This document shows positions 23,064 through 25,895 of a stretch of 25,895 nt of DNA, in pieces. The stretch spans positions 1 through 25,895 of the forward strand of contig JAZRZJ010000048.1 in assembly GCA_045601285.1 (NCBI GenBank), read 5' to 3'. The position numbers and the translations under genes were made by a program. This stretch comes from F23-B02 sp045601285. GTDB taxonomy: Bacteria; Bacillota; Clostridia; Oscillospirales; Oscillospiraceae. Below the pieces are notes generated by a model, which saw only the letters and a list, made by a program, of their open reading frames with translations, made no database searches and was not told the origin of the DNA. The first letter of the stretch is position 1. Each line of letters starts with the position of its first letter.

Positions 23064-23604
23064 AATCAAAACCCTCCTTAATCAATTCTGCTTTCAGCGA
23101 CTGCCTTGCACGGTATGTAAGAGTTTCTATGCTATGAACACTCTTTCTCATTATTTTTGATATTTCCTTGTTTGAAAGTCCCTCAAAATAGAATAACCAA
23201 AGCACCTGACGGTATTCTTCCTTTAATCTGTTCATGGCTTGATGTATGAAGATTTTTCTTTCCTCAGCCAGATAGGAGGCTTCAAGCTTGCTTTCATCGC
23301 TTATTTCGCCGCAATCATCAATGCTTACCGTATTGTGCTTTGACTGAGCGCGTAAATAATCAAGGGCAATATTTCTGCCGATTGCATAAAGCCAGGTTTT
23401 GAAGGCTGAATTATCCCGAAAATGCGGTTTTTTAATTCCGAGCTTTACAAAGGTATCCTCAGCCAGCTCCTCGGCAACGGAAAGATTTCTCACAATGCTG
23501 TCAAGATAGAAGATTAGACCGTCTTTGTAATCCCTTACAATTTCTACAAAGCCGTTGTCGTCACCATTTAGAAAACGGCGGTAGCTACTTGCACCGTTGT
23601 CCAT
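23050..23604 (-). CDS. ECF-type RNA polymerase sigma factor
   Basis: A 184-residue sigma-70 family protein with region 2 and region 4 only. Region 2 spans about 10-90 and includes AEELAEDTFVKL and FKTWLYAIGRNIALDYLR, the core-binding and -10-recognition segments. Region 4 spans about 120-175 and includes RLKEEYRQVLWLFYFEGLSNKEISKI followed by an HTH recognition helix (SVHSIETLTYRARQSLK). There is no region 1 or 3, as usual for ECF factors. AAAGGAG is 6 bases before ATG. A short inverted repeat, CCTTT-CGG-AAAGG, overlaps that binding site and could reduce translation. It is co-transcribed with the membrane protein that overlaps its end, and is probably autoregulated from the promoter upstream. 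Confidence 0.93.
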   Translation of the reverse strand: MDNGASSYRRFLNGDDNGFVEIVRDYKDGLIFYLDSIVRNLSVAEELAEDTFVKLGIKKPHFRDNSAFKTWLYAIGRNIALDYLRAQSKHNTVSIDDCGEISDESKLEASYLAEERKIFIHQAMNRLKEEYRQVLWLFYFEGLSNKEISKIMRKSVHSIETLTYRARQSLKAELIKEGFDYEDL

Positions 23605-23644
23605 TGCTTACTCCTTTCCGAAAGGCAATTTGCTCTTTACACTT

Positions 23645-23675
23645 GTTAGACGGTGGAAATAACGAAAACCTCACA
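23645..23675 (-). promoter_or_regulatory. Candidate autoregulated ECF-type promoter
   Basis: On the minus strand a -10-like CGTCTAAC (complement of 23645-23652) is preceded 15 bases upstream by TGAGGTTTTC within the complement of 23664-23675. CGTC-type -10 elements are typical of ECF promoters in Firmicutes. The -35 does not match the TGAAAC form, so confidence is limited. It lies about 40 bases upstream of the sigma-factor start. Confidence 0.45.
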
Positions 23676-23706
23676 GATAAAGTGTGCCGCGAAGCTGCGG
23701 TTAATG

Positions 23707-23740
23707 AAAAAATCTGCCAACAGCAAGAGGTCAACAGACT
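23707..23740 (-). terminator. Terminator of the XRE/membrane-protein operon
   Basis: On the minus strand GTCTGTTGAC pairs (with three G-U pairs) with GTTGGCAGAT around an 8-base loop, followed by a T-run (A-run at 23707-23712 on plus). It lies just after the stop codon of the membrane protein. The many wobble pairs lower confidence. Confidence 0.5.
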
Positions 23741-23753
23741 TTAAAAATATCAG

Positions 23754-24179
23754 CTACATTTCTTTTCTGAACTTCACACTGAAATATACGCTGCATCCGC
23801 AAATATAGAGATATGCTGCTACAAGAAGCAGGATGACTCTGAGCTCAACATTCATCAGCGCAAAGGCGATAGTAAGCGAACCGAACACAAACATCATAAT
23901 TCTGTATGCTTTGGCCTGCGCCTTATCACGCAATGCTATATTGCGTTCATCGTTCTCCTCAATTTCGCGCTGCCGTGTAATTTCGGGATACTTTTTTTCG
24001 CTCCAGCGAGTAATAAGCTCTCCAAGCCCCTGACCGAATAAACCGCAGCCGAGGCCGATACATACATAGGGGGCGGCATGAGTGCCGAGGTCAAACAATG
24101 TTACAGCAAGTATGCCTGCAACAGATAAGATCAAACCGATTACTGTAATTATCGCGCTTTTAATTTTACTCTTTTTCAT
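23754..24179 (-). CDS. Small four-helix membrane protein (DUF2178/DUF6442-like)
   Basis: A 141-residue protein. The start is at MKKSKIKSA (codon 24177-24179), with AGGAGGAA about 10 bases upstream. Four hydrophobic segments (near 8-28, 34-52, 88-108 and 112-132) are split by a charged cytosolic loop containing EENDERNIALRDKAQAKA. That loop resembles the conserved loop of DUF2178-type proteins often encoded next to small HTH regulators. The start overlaps the end of the XRE gene by 14 bases, so the two are translationally coupled. The role is not known; in such pairs the membrane protein may respond to envelope stress or be a cargo of the regulator, which is inference. Confidence 0.75.
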   Translation of the reverse strand: MKKSKIKSAIITVIGLILSVAGILAVTLFDLGTHAAPYVCIGLGCGLFGQGLGELITRWSEKKYPEITRQREIEENDERNIALRDKAQAKAYRIMMFVFGSLTIAFALMNVELRVILLLVAAYLYICGCSVYFSVKFRKEM

Positions 24180-24381
24180 TGTTTGTTTCCTCCTGATTAA
24201 TAAATACTTCCTCAATCGTCACATGAAAATAGTTCGCAATTTTAAATGCCAGCAGTATTGAAGGATTGTACCGGCCGTTTTCCAATGACCCGACGGTCTG
24301 GCGTGAAACTGACAGGGCATCAGCCAGCTCCTCCTGCGTTATTCCGCGCCGTTTGCGCAACTCCTCAAGCCGATTTTTCAT
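24166..24381 (-). CDS. XRE-family HTH transcriptional regulator
   Basis: A 71-residue compact HTH protein, the Cro/CI-like small type. The start is at MKNRLEELRKRRG (codon 24379-24381), with AGGAGGT about 6-7 bases upstream. The longer frame is rejected because it would begin inside the promoter. The HTH reads GITQEELADALSVSRQTVGSLENGRYNPS (14-42), with the classical turn and recognition helix. The tail, EEVFINQEETNNEKE, is acidic. There is no sensing domain, so it probably acts as a simple dimeric repressor. It likely binds its own promoter, where repeated GGAAAG-type sites are present. It is the first gene of a two-gene operon with the overlapping membrane protein. Confidence 0.92.
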   Translation of the reverse strand: MKNRLEELRKRRGITQEELADALSVSRQTVGSLENGRYNPSILLAFKIANYFHVTIEEVFINQEETNNEKE

Positions 24382-24399
24382 GGAACACCTCCTGACAAA

Positions 24400-24465
24400 A
24401 TGGAAAGCAAACTTTCCATTTACAGAATAGCATGCTTTTTTGGAAATGTCAAGTAAACTTTCCAT
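24400..24465 (-). promoter_or_regulatory. XRE promoter flanked by repeated operator-like sites
   Basis: On the minus strand, -35 TTGACA (complement of 24447-24452), 17-bp spacer, and -10 TATTCT (complement of 24424-24429). ATGGAAAGTTTACTT (complement of 24451-24465) overlaps the -35, and ATGGAAAGTTTGCTT (complement of 24405-24419) lies after the -10: a 15-bp direct repeat with one mismatch. The second site extends to a perfect 8+8 inverted repeat ATGGAAAG/CTTTCCAT (24400-24419). The first is also framed by TGGAAA/TTTCCA (24441-24464). This fits autorepression by the XRE protein. Confidence 0.8.
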
Positions 24466-24495
24466 CTTGCTTTTGTTTGCAGCGAAGCTGCGACT

Positions 24496-24531
24496 AAAAA
24501 ATAAGACTGCCCGAAGGCAGTCTTATTTTTT
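24496..24531. terminator. Bidirectional terminator in a divergent intergenic region
   Basis: AAAAAATAAGACTGCC (24496-24511) and its exact complement (24516-24531) with loop CGAA. It lies between two genes that point away from each other, so no annotated gene ends here. A small hairpin GCAGC-GAA-GCTGC lies just to its left (24480-24492). It could end an unrecognised short transcript or mark a deletion or insertion boundary. Confidence 0.85.
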
Positions 24532-24599
24532 GTCTGTTCCGTCCCAAACGGAGCGAAATCAAGGTAGAAAACGTAAAAAGTAGCGATACAGATTTTTTG

Positions 24600-24617
24600 T
24601 TGTACGCAAACGTACAA
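24600..24617. promoter_or_regulatory. 18-bp inverted repeat upstream of the DUF4417 gene
   Basis: TTGTACG (24600-24606) and CGTACAA (24611-24617) around CAAA form a perfect operator-like dyad about 65 bases before the ATG at 24682. I could not identify a convincing -35/-10 pair downstream; TATATAT at about 24638 is a possible -10. Confidence 0.45.
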
Positions 24618-24681
24618 GTTTTCATGTAATGTGGCCTATATATGGAGAGACTTTTTCTCTAAATATGAAGGAGGTCATAAT

Positions 24682-25895
24682 ATGACACAAGAAAACTATA
24701 ATTACCGCACAAGCCAAACAATGCTGCGAAATAAATTTCCCGGTAAGGACAGATGGCAGATACCGATCATTCCGAAATTCGAAGCCAAGCCGGATGATTT
24801 TTCAAATCTTTTACTTATCGGCTTTGATAAGACAAACATAGAAGATGTGAAGCATCTCAACAGAATGGTACACTTTTTTCTGTATGACTACCGCTTCGAA
24901 AGAGTATGGAAAAGCCCGGATGCAGATTTGGAACGTCTTTCGCGCTATCGTGCTGTTTTGTCTCCAGATTTCAGTATGTACCTCGAAATGGCACCGGTCA
25001 TGCAGCTATATAACACTTTCCGGAACCGCTGGTGCGGTGCATACTGGGCGTCAAAGGGGATGCGGGTGATCCCCACTGTCAATTGGGGCGACGAGAGCAG
25101 CTTCGATTTCTGCTTTGAGGGCATAGATAAAGGCAGTACTGTTGCTGTATCTACCTATATGGCATCCGAGCACGGAAACCGGCAAGATCAAAAAGCGTGG
25201 TTTATGGCGGGCTATAACGAAATGCTCAGACGCATAGAGCCCGAAAAGATCATCTGCTACAACACTCCGTTTCCCGAAATGCAGGGCGATATCGTTTTCG
25301 TCGATTATGAGCTCAGCTCATGGAAGTATATGAGCTATGACAGAGCTGACAAAGAAGATCTGGAATGCTACAAAATTCCCGCGACAAACAGCAAAAAGTA
25401 TGATACAATGTCCGCATACAGGATCTCTGCCGGTGGAGGCAGTGCCTACGGAGGAGAATGGAGACCCAGCCCAAACAAGCCTGAGGATGAGCGTTTTTTA
25501 GGTAAACCTGATGAAATAAAAACAATATATAAAAACGGTTACCGTGTCGATACAAAGATAGATAAAAACGGAAGGGCAGAAAAAGAACGGCATTACACAG
25601 ATCATAATCAACCATGGGCACACACCAACCCACATGATCACATAATAATATGGGATGAACGAGGCCCTCATCCCGGATCACCGATCAACTATCCAAACGG
25701 TGCGCCGGAATTCAAAAAATACGGAAGTGATTTTATGAAAAAAACAATCGTTCCCGCAAATACACCGGAGCAAAACCGTTTCACGACAATAAGTGATTTT
25801 AAGTGGTGTGTGGAATGCGGCGGAGAAGTTGAGTTTATTTGGAACGGGCTCAAATACAACATTACTCATCGCGACGGCGGAGTGATCAGCATATC
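24682..25895 (+). CDS. DUF4417-like protein with C-terminal toxin-like and immunity-like segments, 3'-truncated
   Basis: The frame is open from ATG 24682 to the window end (404 complete codons, no stop), with AAGGAGGT 6 bases before the start. Residues about 25-215 match the DUF4417 pattern as I recall it: FYDYRFERVW, YRAVLSPDFSMYLEM, a GAYWASKGMRVIPTVNW block and EPEKIICY. DUF4417 is found mostly on phages and conjugative elements. A Gly/Ser-rich linker (about 243-260) leads to a His/Asp-rich segment (about 280-350) with RHYTDHNQP, HTNPHDHIIIWD and INYPNGAPEF. This resembles C-terminal modules of phage-associated or polymorphic-toxin proteins. From Met352 (ATG 25735) the rest, with FKWCVECGGEVEF and NGLKYNITH, looks like a small separate protein of the kind found downstream of such modules. 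I infer a mobile-element accessory protein. No activity is established. Confidence 0.7.
   Translation, partial: MTQENYNYRTSQTMLRNKFPGKDRWQIPIIPKFEAKPDDFSNLLLIGFDKTNIEDVKHLNRMVHFFLYDYRFERVWKSPDADLERLSRYRAVLSPDFSMYLEMAPVMQLYNTFRNRWCGAYWASKGMRVIPTVNWGDESSFDFCFEGIDKGSTVAVSTYMASEHGNRQDQKAWFMAGYNEMLRRIEPEKIICYNTPFPEMQGDIVFVDYELSSWKYMSYDRADKEDLECYKIPATNSKKYDTMSAYRISAGGGSAYGGEWRPSPNKPEDERFLGKPDEIKTIYKNGYRVDTKIDKNGRAEKERHYTDHNQPWAHTNPHDHIIIWDERGPHPGSPINYPNGAPEFKKYGSDFMKKTIVPANTPEQNRFTTISDFKWCVECGGEVEFIWNGLKYNITHRDGGVISI

Overview
The window reads as a chromosomal segment of a low-to-mid G+C Gram-positive anaerobe, most likely a Clostridia member of the Oscillospiraceae/Ruminococcaceae type. The basis is strong AGGAGG-type ribosome binding sites, sigma-A-type promoters, YitT and YibE/F family membrane proteins, an S-layer-homology surface protein, and an ECF sigma/anti-sigma pair. 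The placement is an inference from gene content; no rRNA or species marker is present.

Region 1 (1-5419, all +) is a housekeeping cluster. It holds the 3' part of polA (cut by the window edge), a zincin-type metallopeptidase fused to a degenerate low-molecular-weight-phosphatase fold, rimI, tsaD and radC. The first four genes are tightly packed or overlapping. A 167-bp imperfect palindrome that includes the tsaD stop codon separates tsaD from radC.

Region 2 (5420-9172) starts with an AT-rich intergenic stretch containing DnaA-box-like 9-mers. It then has tRNA-Thr(CGT), a convergent cytosolic GH2 glycosidase on the minus strand, and a divergent NagD-type HAD phosphatase on the plus strand. 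The tRNA and the GH2 gene share one bidirectional terminator.

Region 3 (9173-14740, +) is an apparent operon. It contains a sequence-divergent type IIA topoisomerase B subunit, a small membrane zinc-ribbon protein, the partner A subunit and a YitT-family membrane protein.

Region 4 (14741-22383) repeats the region 2 layout, with tRNA-Gly(GCC) converging on a YibE/F-family gene through a shared bidirectional terminator. Divergent from that gene is a 2009-residue secreted surface protein. It has a signal peptide, four N-terminal repeat modules, an Ig-like segment, a PHP-type metallohydrolase domain, a GATase-like domain, OB-fold-like repeats and three SLH domains.

Region 5 (22384-25895) is regulatory and accessory. 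On the minus strand are an ECF sigma factor with a translationally coupled membrane anti-sigma factor, and an XRE repressor overlapping a small membrane protein gene. The repressor's promoter is flanked by candidate operators. On the plus strand, a gene that runs off the window encodes a DUF4417-like domain followed by a His/Asp-rich toxin-like segment and then a segment resembling a small immunity-type protein. This last gene is the best candidate here for an under-described accessory system. All homology statements are recalled from family motifs, not searched.
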